Below, in pieces: positions 9,554-18,065 of a DNA stretch of 64,000 nucleotides. Below the pieces are notes generated by a model that made no database searches, was not told the DNA's origin, and saw nothing but the letters and a program-made list of their open reading frames with translations. The number at the start of each line of letters is the position of its first letter. The stretch's first letter is position 1. The translations under genes were made by a program, and so were the position numbers. The DNA lies in contig NZ_JAHWXQ010000001.1 in assembly GCF_019336435.1 (NCBI RefSeq), forward strand, positions 1,240,001 through 1,304,000. Reading direction: 5' to 3'. The DNA is from Pontibacter populi (GTDB lineage Bacteria; Bacteroidota; Bacteroidia; Cytophagales; Hymenobacteraceae).

Positions 9554-9706
9554 CTAACTTTTCTTTTTTGCTGAAGATTTATTTTCGGGAACACAATTTG
9601 GGACCTGTTTGCCATCTTTGCTTTTCATGCCCACTTGTTCGTAGCCTTTCCAACAAGGATCTTTTTCAGGGGTCTGACTGCTTTTTGTTTTCGATGCATT
9701 TGTCAT
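9554..9706 (-). CDS. Small basic protein with CWKGYEQVGMK...VPNCVP motif (50 residues)
   Basis: A 50-residue frame with an ATG at 9706. Its middle (residues 17-40) contains DPCWKGYEQVGMKSKDG and KQVPNCVP. This two-Cys pattern (C-W-x-G-Y-x17-N-C-V-P) recurs in short bacterial and phage-associated proteins of unknown function. The flanks are Lys/Ser-rich and unstructured. Neighbours are ileS and a sugar dehydrogenase on the same strand, but a terminator hairpin follows it and a 160-bp gap precedes it, so it is probably monocistronic. The two Cys could form a disulfide or a metal site. It is too short for most gene finders. I am fairly sure it is real because the motif and terminator agree. Confidence 0.7.
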   Translation of the reverse strand: MTNASKTKSSQTPEKDPCWKGYEQVGMKSKDGKQVPNCVPENKSSAKKKS

Positions 9707-9866
9707 AGTGCTATAGTTTAGGTTAAGGATCTCGGTTTATAGTTAACAACCTAACCTGATCTATGGTTTTGTTCCTTGTGGAACAGAGCAGAAACTATAG
9801 TTGAAAAATAAGGTTAAAAGCCCCAAACCGGAAAGTATAAGCTAAATTCGACTCAGCTTTCAACAA

Positions 9867-10979
9867 TCAGTTACTGCGGCTGATCTCTATAATTTTATCG
9901 TTGGAGCCATTACCGGTAGCTATATAAACTTTGCCGTTTGGCGCTACCAGAACATCGCGAAGTCTGCCATACTTGGAGCGATAAAACTCTGTAGTTTCTG
10001 TTATCTTATCGCCTGCCTGATCTAGTTTGAACTGGTAAAGTGTATTATCCTTCAGGGTGGCAACCAGCAACGAGTTCTTCCACTGCGGGATCTGGTTGTT
10101 GTTATAATAGTCCATACCGCTGAAGGCTATAGTTGGTGTATAGCTTACCAGGGGTTCTACTACGTTGTTATCCTGGCAGAATTTCTTTTCTCCTTCTTCG
10201 TTGCAGAAACCGTTAACTACAGGCCAGCCATAGTTGCGGCCTTTCTGGATGATGTTGATCTCGTCGTCTTTCTCGGGACCATGTTCACTGCTATATAGTT
10301 TATTGTTGGCGTAAGCCAGGCCTTGGGCATTGCGGTGACCCAAACTCCAGATCGCGCTGCCGGAAAAAGGATTATCAGCCGGAATAGAGCCATCCAGGTT
10401 AATGCGCAGCACTTTTCCATTTGGCGAACTCAGATCCTGAGCCCATTGCACGGTGCCCGCATCGCCGGTCGTAATGTATAGTTTCATATCCGGCGTGATG
10501 AGCAGGCGGCTTCCGTTATGATAGTTTAATGCACCAATGCCCTGAAACAGCACTACCGGATTTATAAGTGTGGTGCCGTTGTAGGTATATTTTACAACTT
10601 TCTCAGAGTATTCGCCTCCGGTTACATGGTTATAAACCAGGAAAACTTCAGGTGTTGTGCTAAAGTTTGGGTGCAGGGCCATGCCCAGCAAGCCACCTTC
10701 GCCCCTTGACTCTGCATCTGCTATAGTTGCTACTACGGTTACAGCGCCAGTTTCAGGATTTACGCGGCTAACTTTTCCACCACGCTCCGTCATCCAGATG
10801 CTATTATCCGGAGCCCAGGCGAGTTCCCAGGGGTGAGTAAGGTTTTCGGTAACTACACGTTCCTGTAACACCGCTTCTGTCAGGTCCGGGTCGGGTTGTA
10901 CTACTTCTTTGTTATCATCGCTGCAGCCGAACTGAAAGGGTAAGAGCACCACCAGCGCATAGGCAATCCATTTGTTCAT
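9867..10979 (-). CDS. PQQ-dependent sugar dehydrogenase family lipoprotein (YliI/Asd-like)
   Basis: 370 residues. Signal peptide MNKWIAYALVVLLPFQFGC with a lipobox Cys at 19, so probably anchored in the periplasm or outer membrane. The rest is a six-bladed propeller of the glucose/sorbosone dehydrogenase family: HPWELAWAPDNSIWMTERGG near 50-70, GEGGLLGMALHPNF, the catalytic-base region YHNGSRL, LGHRNAQGLAY, EHGPEKDDEINII, RNYGWPVV and a C-terminal GRLRDVLVAPNGKVYIAT. Family members oxidise aldose sugars using PQQ and calcium. PQQ biosynthesis genes are not in the window, so PQQ use is inferred. It stands alone. Confidence 0.9.
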   Translation of the reverse strand: MNKWIAYALVVLLPFQFGCSDDNKEVVQPDPDLTEAVLQERVVTENLTHPWELAWAPDNSIWMTERGGKVSRVNPETGAVTVVATIADAESRGEGGLLGMALHPNFSTTPEVFLVYNHVTGGEYSEKVVKYTYNGTTLINPVVLFQGIGALNYHNGSRLLITPDMKLYITTGDAGTVQWAQDLSSPNGKVLRINLDGSIPADNPFSGSAIWSLGHRNAQGLAYANNKLYSSEHGPEKDDEINIIQKGRNYGWPVVNGFCNEEGEKKFCQDNNVVEPLVSYTPTIAFSGMDYYNNNQIPQWKNSLLVATLKDNTLYQFKLDQAGDKITETTEFYRSKYGRLRDVLVAPNGKVYIATGNGSNDKIIEISRSN

Positions 10980-11353
10980 AGTAAATAAGTTTTAAGGGTA
11001 TTTGCCCTTTGTAACTTAAGCTAATGGAAAAGGTTGGGTTTTTACACCGTTTTATAGTTGCACAGGAACTATAGTTAAGCAACTTATGAGCCGCTGGCAA
11101 CCGTGTAGAAATTGTATGAAATGTGCTTTCAAACTATAGCCCGGGTCATTTTTGGGATATTTTTCCACAGGGAACATCAATAAGAAAGGACAATCATACC
11201 CCACTTTAAGCTAGCACTAAACTTGTAGTATGTAGTATAACATCCAAGGCGGCCAGAGGCCGATCTACAGCTCACACTCGCGGGACGCGAGCGAGGGCGA
11301 ACGCAACAGGCCATTTTTCAACAGAGATCACATGAACTATAGTTGCCAAAAGC
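10980..11353. other. Gene-free region between glyS and the sugar dehydrogenase
   Basis: Contains AACTATA heptamers, a TTTTCCACAG box near 11160, and a GC-rich piece (GCGGCCAGAGGCCGATC..., CTCACACTCGCGGGACGCGAGCG near 11250-11300) that resembles a degraded palindromic repeat. I see no coding frame or RNA gene. Confidence 0.4.
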
Positions 11354-11387
11354 AAAAAAGCCGAAGGCTTTAGAACCTTCGGCTTTT
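11354..11387 (-). terminator. Terminator of glyS
   Basis: Stem AAAAGCCGAAGG / CCTTCGGCTTTT with an 8-nt loop, ending 20 bp before the glyS stop codon in window coordinates, with T residues on the minus strand. Confidence 0.85.
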
Positions 11388-11407
11388 ACTTGATCTATAG
11401 TTTATAC

Positions 11408-12910
11408 TTAAGCTATTTTTTCCAGAATGCTACGGAAGTTAACGGCTTTATCAATGTAGGTTCTAAGTTCTGCAATTGGCATACGCACCTGCTCGCGGCT
11501 ATCGCGGTCACGAACGGTAACAGTGTTGTCTTCCAGCGTCTGGTGATCAACAGCGATACAGAACGGTGTTCCGATCAGGTCCTGGCGCGTGTAACGCTTC
11601 CCGATGCTGTCGCGCTCTTCGTAGATCATGTTGAAGTCAAACTTCAATGAGTTGAAGATCTCGGTCGCTTTCTCTGGCAGGCCGTCTTTCTTGGTTAACG
11701 GAAGAATAGCAGCTTTTACCGGAGATAGAGCCGGATGCAGTTTCAGGAACGTACGTGTTTTGGTAGCTTCCCCTTCAGTGATCTCTTCCTCCTGATACGC
11801 GTTGCAAAGCGTCATCAGGAACAGGCGGTCAGCACCAGCCGATGTCTCGATCACATAAGGAATATAGTTACCGTATGGCTTGCCGTCTGCATTCAGGTCG
11901 TTGTCGAAGTACTGCATTTTTTTGCGGCTCAGTTCCTGGTGCTGGGTCAGGTCGAAGTCCGTACGCGAGTGGATACCTTCTACTTCTTTAAAGCCGAACG
12001 GAAACTTGTACTCAATATCAACGGCAGCATTGGCATAGTGCGCCAGCTTTTCGTGATCGTGGTAGCGCAGGCTTTCAGCCGGAATACCAATGGCTTCGTG
12101 CCAGGTCTTACGGGCAGCTTTCCATTTCTCGTACCATTCCATTTCGGTGCCAGGGCGCACAAAGAACTGCATCTCCATCTGCTCAAACTCGCGCATGCGG
12201 AAAATGAACTGACGGGCCACGATCTCGTTACGGAAAGCTTTCCCGATCTGCGCAATACCGAAAGGCACTTTCAGGCGGCCGGTTTTCTGCACATTCAGGA
12301 AGTTAACGAAGATACCCTGTGCTGTTTCAGGGCGCAGGTAAATTGTTTGGGAATCTTCGGCTACAGAACCAACCTGCGTCGAGAACATCAGGTTAAACTG
12401 GCGCACTTCGGTCCAGTTGGTGGTACCGGAAACCGGGCATTTTATATTTTCACGGATGATAAGCTCACGTACACCATCCAGGTCTTCGGCTTCCAGCAAG
12501 CGGCCCATTTCAGCCAGCAGCGCGCCGGCTTCTTCCACTTTGCCTTCATTCTCGAACTGGGCAGCTTTTTCTTCTATCAGTACATCGGCACGGTAACGCT
12601 TCTTCGAGTCTTTGTTATCGATCATCGGATCGTTAAAGCTGTCGATGTGGCCGGAGGCTTTCCAGGTTAGCGGGTGCATAAAGATGGCAGCATCCAGCCC
12701 GACTACGTTCTCGTTCAGTTGGGTCATACATTTCCACCAGAGCTGCTTTATGTTGTTCTTCAGCTCCACGCCCATCTGGCCATAGTCGTACACGGCCTGC
12801 ATGCCGTCGTAAATCTCGCTCGAAGGGAATACAAAACCATACTCTTTCGCGTGCGAGATGATGTCTTTTAACTGGGTATTTTCTTCAGTCGTTTTCTCTT
12901 TTGTTGCCAT
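11408..12910 (-). CDS. glyS: Glycine--tRNA ligase, homodimeric type
   Basis: Class II synthetase that charges tRNA-Gly. 500 residues, the alpha2 single-chain type (also called GlyQS) and not the two-subunit GlyQ/GlyS enzyme. Motifs seen: N-terminal FPSSEIYDGMQAVYDYG; WWKCMTQLNENVVGLDAAIFMHP; motif 2 region IYLRPETAQGIFVNF and FRNEIVARQFIFRMREFEQ; motif 3 ETSAGADRLFLM; C-terminal anticodon-binding domain with VDHQTLEDNTVTVRDRD near 450. Length and architecture are normal. A -7 box TATCTTTG lies 5-12 bp upstream of the ATG (see promoter entry), implying a very short leader. Confidence 0.97.
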   Translation of the reverse strand: MATKEKTTEENTQLKDIISHAKEYGFVFPSSEIYDGMQAVYDYGQMGVELKNNIKQLWWKCMTQLNENVVGLDAAIFMHPLTWKASGHIDSFNDPMIDNKDSKKRYRADVLIEEKAAQFENEGKVEEAGALLAEMGRLLEAEDLDGVRELIIRENIKCPVSGTTNWTEVRQFNLMFSTQVGSVAEDSQTIYLRPETAQGIFVNFLNVQKTGRLKVPFGIAQIGKAFRNEIVARQFIFRMREFEQMEMQFFVRPGTEMEWYEKWKAARKTWHEAIGIPAESLRYHDHEKLAHYANAAVDIEYKFPFGFKEVEGIHSRTDFDLTQHQELSRKKMQYFDNDLNADGKPYGNYIPYVIETSAGADRLFLMTLCNAYQEEEITEGEATKTRTFLKLHPALSPVKAAILPLTKKDGLPEKATEIFNSLKFDFNMIYEERDSIGKRYTRQDLIGTPFCIAVDHQTLEDNTVTVRDRDSREQVRMPIAELRTYIDKAVNFRSILEKIA

Positions 12911-12914
12911 GGTG

Positions 12915-12949
12915 CAAAGATAGCCTTTTTTAGTAATGCTACTGCCAAA
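12915..12949 (-). promoter_or_regulatory. Possible glyS promoter (Bacteroidota type)
   Basis: On the minus strand, TTTG (12946-12949), a 23-nt spacer and TATCTTTG (12915-12922) match the TTTG/TAnnTTTG consensus. The spacer is longer than the usual 19-21. The -7 box is perfect. Confidence 0.4.
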
Positions 12950-13078
12950 CGTAGTTTACAGTTTTTGCAGGTAACTGGTCTGGTATGTTAACAATTCCTT
13001 AACATTAGGTATACAAGCATAACACCTAAATTAACATAACTTGCGCCGTTTTTCAATTTTCCACTTTTAGATACCAGA

Positions 13079-14215
13079 ATGCCTAAATCTAAAAAGAGTC
13101 CGAAGCACGTTTTAGAGGCTCACCCTCACAAGTTTACCAAAAGGTATAGCCTTGTTGATGTAGTTCTTCAAAAAGAAAAAAAATTCTTATACTTTATCGC
13201 TTTCTCTTTAATAGCTGCAGGAGCACTTTATCCATATCCTGGCATAGCTATGTGGGTGGGTTTTGCTTTTGCCGGTTATTCCGCCATTGCCAACGACAGT
13301 ATTCAGACCATTGGTACATTTATTGGCTCTAACGAAGACAAGAAATGGTACTGGCAGTGGCTTTTTATGGGCCTGATCTTCCTATTTACAGTAAGCTATA
13401 GTTGGGTGGTATTTGATGGCGACGTTTCGTATCAGCGTTTGGCTACTCCTGGCCTTGATAAAACCCCGACGAGCTTCGTTTACCTGCAGTTAGCTTCACC
13501 AATCATTTTGCTACTATTAACCAGGTTCCGTATCCCGGTTTCAACCACGTTTATGCTGCTGAGTGTTTTCTCGGCTACAGGCGGCACCGTTGTCAGCATG
13601 GTCAGCAAAAGTTTTTCAGGCTACATTCTGGCGTTCGTCTCTGCTTTAATCATCTATCTATTACTTTCCAAGGTTATCAAGCGGTTTATCAAAGGCAAAG
13701 CACACTCCTTCTGGACGGTTGCCCAATGGATGATCAGCGGTTTCCTGTGGTATATCTGGCTGGCTCAGGATTTGGCAAACATTGCGGTTTATCTTCCGCG
13801 TCAGTTAAATGTATATGAATTCCTGGCTTTTGCCGGCTTTATCTTCCTTGGCCTGGGCTTCCTGTTCTATAAAAAAGGCGATAAGATACAGAACGTAATA
13901 AACGAGAAATCGGAAGTACGTGATGTGAGAAGCGCAACCATTATTGACCTGGTATACGCCCTTATCCTTTATTACTTTAAAGAAGTGAACAACATACCGA
14001 TGAGTACTACCTGGGTGTTTGTAGGTTTACTGGCAGGTCGTGAGTTGGGTATGCGTCTGCGAGCTCATGATAGCGGTGAGAAATTCGCGAAAACTTTCAG
14101 ACTAATAGGTAAGGATATACTTTCTGTAACTATAGGTTTGATCATATCGCTTATCCTGGCAATTGCCATTAACCCGGTGATGCAGGAAGAAGTGAAGCAT
14201 TTCTTCTTTAAATAA
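13079..14215 (+). CDS. PiT-like inorganic phosphate permease (divergent)
   Basis: 378 residues with about nine to ten hydrophobic segments and a basic N-terminus. It has the duplicated architecture of PiT sodium- or proton-phosphate symporters in diverged form. The first half has ANDSIQTIGTFIGS at 71-84 (cf. GANDVANA) and RIPVSTTFMLLSVFSATG at 151-168. The second half has AQDLANIAVYLPR at 229-241 and NIPMSTTWVFVGLLAGRELG at 305-324. The paired Asp-x-x-x-x and P-x-S-T-T motifs are the reason for the call. The canonical second Asn-Asp is Gln-Asp here. It is divergent from glyS, single, and followed by a terminator shared with the next gene. The substrate (phosphate) is inferred from family resemblance only. 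Confidence 0.7.
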   Translation: MPKSKKSPKHVLEAHPHKFTKRYSLVDVVLQKEKKFLYFIAFSLIAAGALYPYPGIAMWVGFAFAGYSAIANDSIQTIGTFIGSNEDKKWYWQWLFMGLIFLFTVSYSWVVFDGDVSYQRLATPGLDKTPTSFVYLQLASPIILLLLTRFRIPVSTTFMLLSVFSATGGTVVSMVSKSFSGYILAFVSALIIYLLLSKVIKRFIKGKAHSFWTVAQWMISGFLWYIWLAQDLANIAVYLPRQLNVYEFLAFAGFIFLGLGFLFYKKGDKIQNVINEKSEVRDVRSATIIDLVYALILYYFKEVNNIPMSTTWVFVGLLAGRELGMRLRAHDSGEKFAKTFRLIGKDILSVTIGLIISLILAIAINPVMQEEVKHFFFK

Positions 14216-14240
14216 GAACTATAGTTTCTCGTAAAACAGA

Positions 14241-14272
14241 AAAGGCGCTGCAAAATCTGCAGCGCCTTTTTT
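14241..14272. terminator. Bidirectional terminator between convergent genes
   Basis: Stem AAAGGCGCTGCA / TGCAGCGCCTTTTTT with a 5-nt loop, lying between the stop of the permease (plus) and the stop of the 152-residue protein gene (minus). A run on one side, T run on the other. Confidence 0.85.
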
Positions 14273-14295
14273 ATAGTTTATAGTTTAGTTCCTGC

Positions 14296-14754
14296 TTATT
14301 TCTCAGGCCACTTCACTTCCAGGTTGTCATCTATAAAGACGCCGAAGTTTACCGCAATCAGCTGGTCCTCGTCGAAGTACAGATCGATCATTTCTCTCTC
14401 GTAAGAGATGCGGGTTTCGCCGCCTTCCATTTCCTCTTCTTCCGGGTCAGTAATACCATGATCAGCAAATACAGCTTTCAGTTGGTCCTGGCTCATTTCA
14501 AAAATGCGCTCATCCCATAGTTGCACTTCGCGGTTTGCCGTCTCGATGCAGCTCAGGCGGTAGTCATCTTCTTTATCGAAATAAAGCGAGTAACCTTCTT
14601 CCCAGTAATTCCAGGCTTCGTGTTCAAACTCATCTTCCTCATCCGATTCTTCAACTTCCTCGGGTTCGCCGATTAGCTCTTCTACTTCGTCCCTTGTCAG
14701 GCCGAACTTGATCTTACCAAGTCCCTTGCCTAACCTGATGTCTTTATTGATCAT
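14296..14754 (-). CDS. Acidic conserved protein, unknown function
   Basis: 152 residues, strongly acidic (Glu/Asp clusters at 30-45 and 105-112), no signal peptide and no membrane segment. The N-terminal segment GKGLGKIKFGLTRDEVEELIGEP has the helix-turn pattern of SmpA/BamE-like and immunity-type small domains (x-G-x-T-x-x-E-V-x-x-x-x-G-x-P). The rest alternates short strands (YSLYFDKEDDYRLSCIE; MIDLYFDEDQLIAVNFGVFI), suggesting two related repeats. Cytoplasmic; could be a chaperone-like or immunity-like fold. No partner toxin is adjacent. Function not inferred. Confidence 0.7.
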   Translation of the reverse strand: MINKDIRLGKGLGKIKFGLTRDEVEELIGEPEEVEESDEEDEFEHEAWNYWEEGYSLYFDKEDDYRLSCIETANREVQLWDERIFEMSQDQLKAVFADHGITDPEEEEMEGGETRISYEREMIDLYFDEDQLIAVNFGVFIDDNLEVKWPEK

Positions 14755-14833
14755 TTCTTTATAGTGTGTTTCTTTTTTTACAAAGATATGTGAATTACTC
14801 TTTCTGCGATATTACGGTTACAGCTAATTATTT

Positions 14834-15352
14834 TTATCCGCTGTAACGCGCCTGGAAAGCCTCTTTCAGCCTGATATAGTTGTTATTTTGCTTCGCGAGG
14901 TCCCACTTTGCTTTAAATATGGCAGCTGCCTCTGCTTTTACCGGATCCATTTCTCTCGGAAGTTCATCGCGGCCATGTGCCCCGCTCTGTCCTTTTTTAT
15001 CGTCCGGTACAGGCCCTTTATACTTCTTCCCGGATTTATGGTTGGCATAGCGCCTTGCCCGTGTATAGCCCATCTGCAGAAATTTACGCGCCATATCAGC
15101 CCCCACAAAATCTTCCTGCTCCAGGTATTCTTCAAACAAACTATAGATCTTCTCTGACGATTCCGTGGCTATTTCCGGTGTTTTAAAACGCCAGTGCGGC
15201 AGAATTTCAGATTTGTAGGGCTCTACCAGCAATACACCCTGCTCTCCCTTGCCTACCCGGTATAGTTCCGGGTGTTTCCTGAAATCTGTTTTATCGAAGT
15301 CCAGGCTATAGTTGAAGGCTTTGTTATTTTTAGGCATCTCTGCCATACGCAA
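14834..15352 (-). CDS. DUF4385-type conserved protein
   Basis: 172 residues of a small, highly conserved cytoplasmic family of unknown function. Recognisable stretches: YSLDFDKTDFRKHPELYRVG, GEQGVLLVEPYKSEILPHWR, and the Arg/Tyr-rich DMARKFLQMGYTRARRYANH. It overlaps the 3' end of the antiporter gene by 23 bp (stop at 15330), so it is probably translationally coupled to it. Internal Met codons at 15346 and 15337 are alternative starts; the latter begins MPKNNKAFNYS, close to where the conserved region starts. No catalytic residues are known for the family. Confidence 0.8.
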   Translation of the reverse strand: MRMAEMPKNNKAFNYSLDFDKTDFRKHPELYRVGKGEQGVLLVEPYKSEILPHWRFKTPEIATESSEKIYSLFEEYLEQEDFVGADMARKFLQMGYTRARRYANHKSGKKYKGPVPDDKKGQSGAHGRDELPREMDPVKAEAAAIFKAKWDLAKQNNNYIRLKEAFQARYSG

Positions 15353-17390
15353 TGTTTATATACATGTTGTCCTGCTCTGCCATGGGGTTCTGCTCCGGGT
15401 AAACTATAATAAAGCTGTTCTCTTTATAGTCTCTCGACAACACTCTCGGTACATAGTCCATGGTGTTGTTATAGGATACAGTTCCTCTTCTGCCTGATAC
15501 CACCACAATCATATCATCTTTGGTGAGGCTGGTCTTCATGTCCCCGAACTCACTGAAATTTGAAAGCGGTTCAAATTCTGCTTCTACGGCTGGCTTGGTT
15601 GTGGCCAGCGTCTGCCTGATCTTGTTGAGGGTTCTTCTCCTGCCCCGGAATATAATTTTGGCACCTAGCTGGCTCGACAACTTTTTAACGGCCCTGATCC
15701 ATCTCAGATACCCTCTTTCCAGTTCAGCGTTCAGTGGCACTATCACTATAATGCGGCGGGTGGTATTCAGGGGCTCTGCGATCTTACACACCAGGATCAT
15801 CTGCTCTGTCTTCTCCAGAAGGTTATCCAGCACCGTTCCGAATACTCTGTCGCGGGTTGTTATCTTGGCATTCCAGCCCAACACCACTTCGGTTATCATA
15901 AGCTCTTTAATAGCCCGTAATATCCCACTCGAGATATTCATGTCTATTTTAGAAACCAACTGTACATCGTTGTCTGTAGCTGAGGCATGCTTAATTGCTT
16001 CCTGCAGCATTTTATTTTTCTTGAAGATCTCTTCCTCGGCATGCTCATTATCTATCACCACTGCCAGCGGGTAGATAGGCTCATGGTAGTCCGGGTTTTT
16101 GAGCATGATAGAAAGGTCTATCAGGTTTTCTATAGTGGCAGGGTTGGCGATAGGTACTAAAATTCGATCCGGCTTTTCACTCAGGTCCGGTTTTCTGCGG
16201 CTCTCAATGATAGCCAGTGCACGCCCTGCTTTTTCCGTAATAAAAGAACTTGCAAGGCTGGTGGCCAGAATCAGCACCACGGTTAGGTTCAGCGCGAATT
16301 CTTCAATTATACCTAACTCAAAACCAACCAGTATAACGGCCAGGGTTGCTGCGGCCCTTGCTGTACTTAGTCCGAATATCAGGTTCCGTTGCGTTATGGA
16401 GTACCCGTATAGTTTCTGAGTTATATAAGCAGCAATCCATTTTGTAAGGATGGCCAGTGCAATGACGGTAACTATAGTTGCCAGTGCTACCCAACCCTCA
16501 AACAACACGCTCACATCTACCAGCATACCTACACTCAGCAGGAAGAACGGAACGAAAATATTGTTTCCCACAAACTCTAATCTGTTCATGAGCGCTGATG
16601 TGTGCGGTATCAGCTGGTTAAGAGCAAGGCCTGCCAGGAACGCTCCCAGAATTGCCTCTACACCTGCCAACTCAGCCAGGAACGAAGCTGCGAATACCAT
16701 TGCCAGTACAAATATGAACTGGGCACCTTTCTCGCTTTCCAGCTGCTTAAATATAAATTTGGCTATCACCGGGAAAACGAACAGAACTACTGCAACGAAA
16801 ACCGCCAGCTTAAGGGCCAGTATCATCCAGTACACCATGCTTACGTTTCCTTCCATCGAACCCACTATAATCGCGAGCACGATCAGCACTGCCGTATCTG
16901 TAATAATGGTACCGCCTATAGTTACTGTAACAGCCTCGTTTTTTGCCAGCCCTAGTTTTGAGATGATCGGGTATGCCAGCAGCGTATGAGAGGCAAACAT
17001 ACACCCCAGCAGAATAGCTGACTTCAATTCGTAATCAAAGAGATAAAGGAATGTTAAAGCGCCTATCGTTATCGGGATAAAGAAAGTAAGGGCACCATAG
17101 GTAATGCTTCTTGTCTTTGTCTTTTTAAAGCCGACCATGTCCATCTCCAGACCGGCTAGGAACATGATGTATAATATACCAACTGTCCCGAACAGGATCA
17201 TGCTGGCGTCGCGCTCCATTATTCCGAAACCATTCGGCCCAACTATAACCCCCGCTATAATCAACCCTACTATACCTGGTATCTTAACTCTTTTCAGAAT
17301 TATCGTGGACACCAGAATTATAAAAAGTACCAGCGTAAATATCAGTACAGGATCTTCGAACGGGAGTGTCAGTTTCAGCGCTAATTTCAT
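15330..17390 (-). CDS. Kef-type cation:proton antiporter (CPA2) with C-terminal UspA-like domain
   Basis: 686 residues. Residues 1-400 form a CPA2 Na+(K+)/H+ exchanger domain with about 12 membrane segments, including GLIIAGVIVGPNGFG, the core helices FASHTLLAYPIISKLGLAKN and TIGGTIITDTAVLIVLAI (TD motif of the transport site), and GVEAILGAFLAGLALNQLIPHTS. Residues 420-686 are soluble: PDRILVPIANPATIENLIDLSIML begins a universal-stress-like nucleotide-binding region, probably duplicated, which may sense a ligand. Likely role: proton-coupled monovalent cation export or pH homeostasis at the inner membrane; the ion is not determinable. Upstream lies the DnaA-box-rich gene-free region; downstream it overlaps the DUF4385 gene. 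Confidence 0.9.
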   Translation of the reverse strand: MKLALKLTLPFEDPVLIFTLVLFIILVSTIILKRVKIPGIVGLIIAGVIVGPNGFGIMERDASMILFGTVGILYIMFLAGLEMDMVGFKKTKTRSITYGALTFFIPITIGALTFLYLFDYELKSAILLGCMFASHTLLAYPIISKLGLAKNEAVTVTIGGTIITDTAVLIVLAIIVGSMEGNVSMVYWMILALKLAVFVAVVLFVFPVIAKFIFKQLESEKGAQFIFVLAMVFAASFLAELAGVEAILGAFLAGLALNQLIPHTSALMNRLEFVGNNIFVPFFLLSVGMLVDVSVLFEGWVALATIVTVIALAILTKWIAAYITQKLYGYSITQRNLIFGLSTARAAATLAVILVGFELGIIEEFALNLTVVLILATSLASSFITEKAGRALAIIESRRKPDLSEKPDRILVPIANPATIENLIDLSIMLKNPDYHEPIYPLAVVIDNEHAEEEIFKKNKMLQEAIKHASATDNDVQLVSKIDMNISSGILRAIKELMITEVVLGWNAKITTRDRVFGTVLDNLLEKTEQMILVCKIAEPLNTTRRIIVIVPLNAELERGYLRWIRAVKKLSSQLGAKIIFRGRRRTLNKIRQTLATTKPAVEAEFEPLSNFSEFGDMKTSLTKDDMIVVVSGRRGTVSYNNTMDYVPRVLSRDYKENSFIIVYPEQNPMAEQDNMYINIAYGRDA

Positions 17391-17459
17391 TCGTTTTATT
17401 TCGGTTCTTAAATTTTTATCTCCTTAAAGATAGCCTATAAATTTTTTTTGGGTTCCTTT

Positions 17460-17900
17460 TTTCTTCCTGTTCCACACCTTTCCACACATTCAACCTCTTA
17501 ATTATTTTAAAAAATTGAATTCTTAAATCTCTCTTTCTTTCATTATTTAGGCTGTTAACAAGTGTATAAGTTTCATGTTTCACGGGCCAGTCTGATAACT
17601 TGTTAAGGATTCTGAATTTCTTCCACAGGTGTTCCACAGTTTTAAACTTCTGATGTTTTTATAGTTCAGTTGTTTAAATGGCTTATCCACTTTTGGGTAC
17701 TTTATGTGAATTTCTTTTTACACACCTGTTCCACGCGTGGAAAACTGTTTTTTTGACGTGAACTTATAAACCTGTTTCCACTTTTTAGCGTGGAACAGCC
17801 CTCTTTCGGGTTTGGAGCTGAGCATGTAGTTGGTGTTTTCAATAAGTTGCCCACGCTTATCCACAGTTATACCACACCATTCTGTGGATTTCTATTAGCA
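17460..17900. other. oriC: Candidate chromosomal replication origin: AT-rich, DnaA-box-rich gap
   Basis: Gene-free region (17391-18031) with a dense set of Bacteroidota-like DnaA boxes. An exact TTATCCACA lies at 17857-17865 and TTATCCACT at 17683-17691. About ten TTCCAC-type sites follow on both strands: TGTTCCACA 17468-17476, CTTTCCACA 17478-17486, TTCCACAGGTGTTCCACAG near 17630, TTCCACGCGTGGAA near 17730, TTTCCAC and GTGGAACA near 17775-17795, CTGTGGATT near 17882. Long A/T tracts flank them (17410-17460, 17490-17530). mnmG, often origin-linked, and a perfect parS site lie 3-5 kb away. dnaA itself is not in the window and there is no clean switch of gene strand here. Treat as a candidate only. 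Confidence 0.45.
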
Positions 17901-18031
17901 ACTTCTGTTTTCAGGTTTTTGTTTTAGATTTTCCTGTTTCGGGCGACAATTTTGATCCTTTTAACCTCAGTGGAACATGATGAGCCTGCAATCCGGAAAT
18001 GCTGTATGTTACGCTGTGAAACTATGGGCAT

Positions 18032-18064
18032 AAAAAAAGGAGACCCCGTTTGGATCTCCTTTTT
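18032..18064 (-). terminator. Terminator of the Ig-like lipoprotein gene
   Basis: Stem AAAAAGGAGA / TCTCCTTTTT with an 11-nt loop, 1 bp beyond the stop at 18066; T run on the minus strand. Confidence 0.8.
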
Positions 18065-18065
18065 G

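Noticed and set aside
11735..12670. 311-residue plus-strand frame opposite glyS
   Set aside because: Antisense to a conserved tRNA synthetase with full motifs on the minus strand; high open-frame length reflects codon use.
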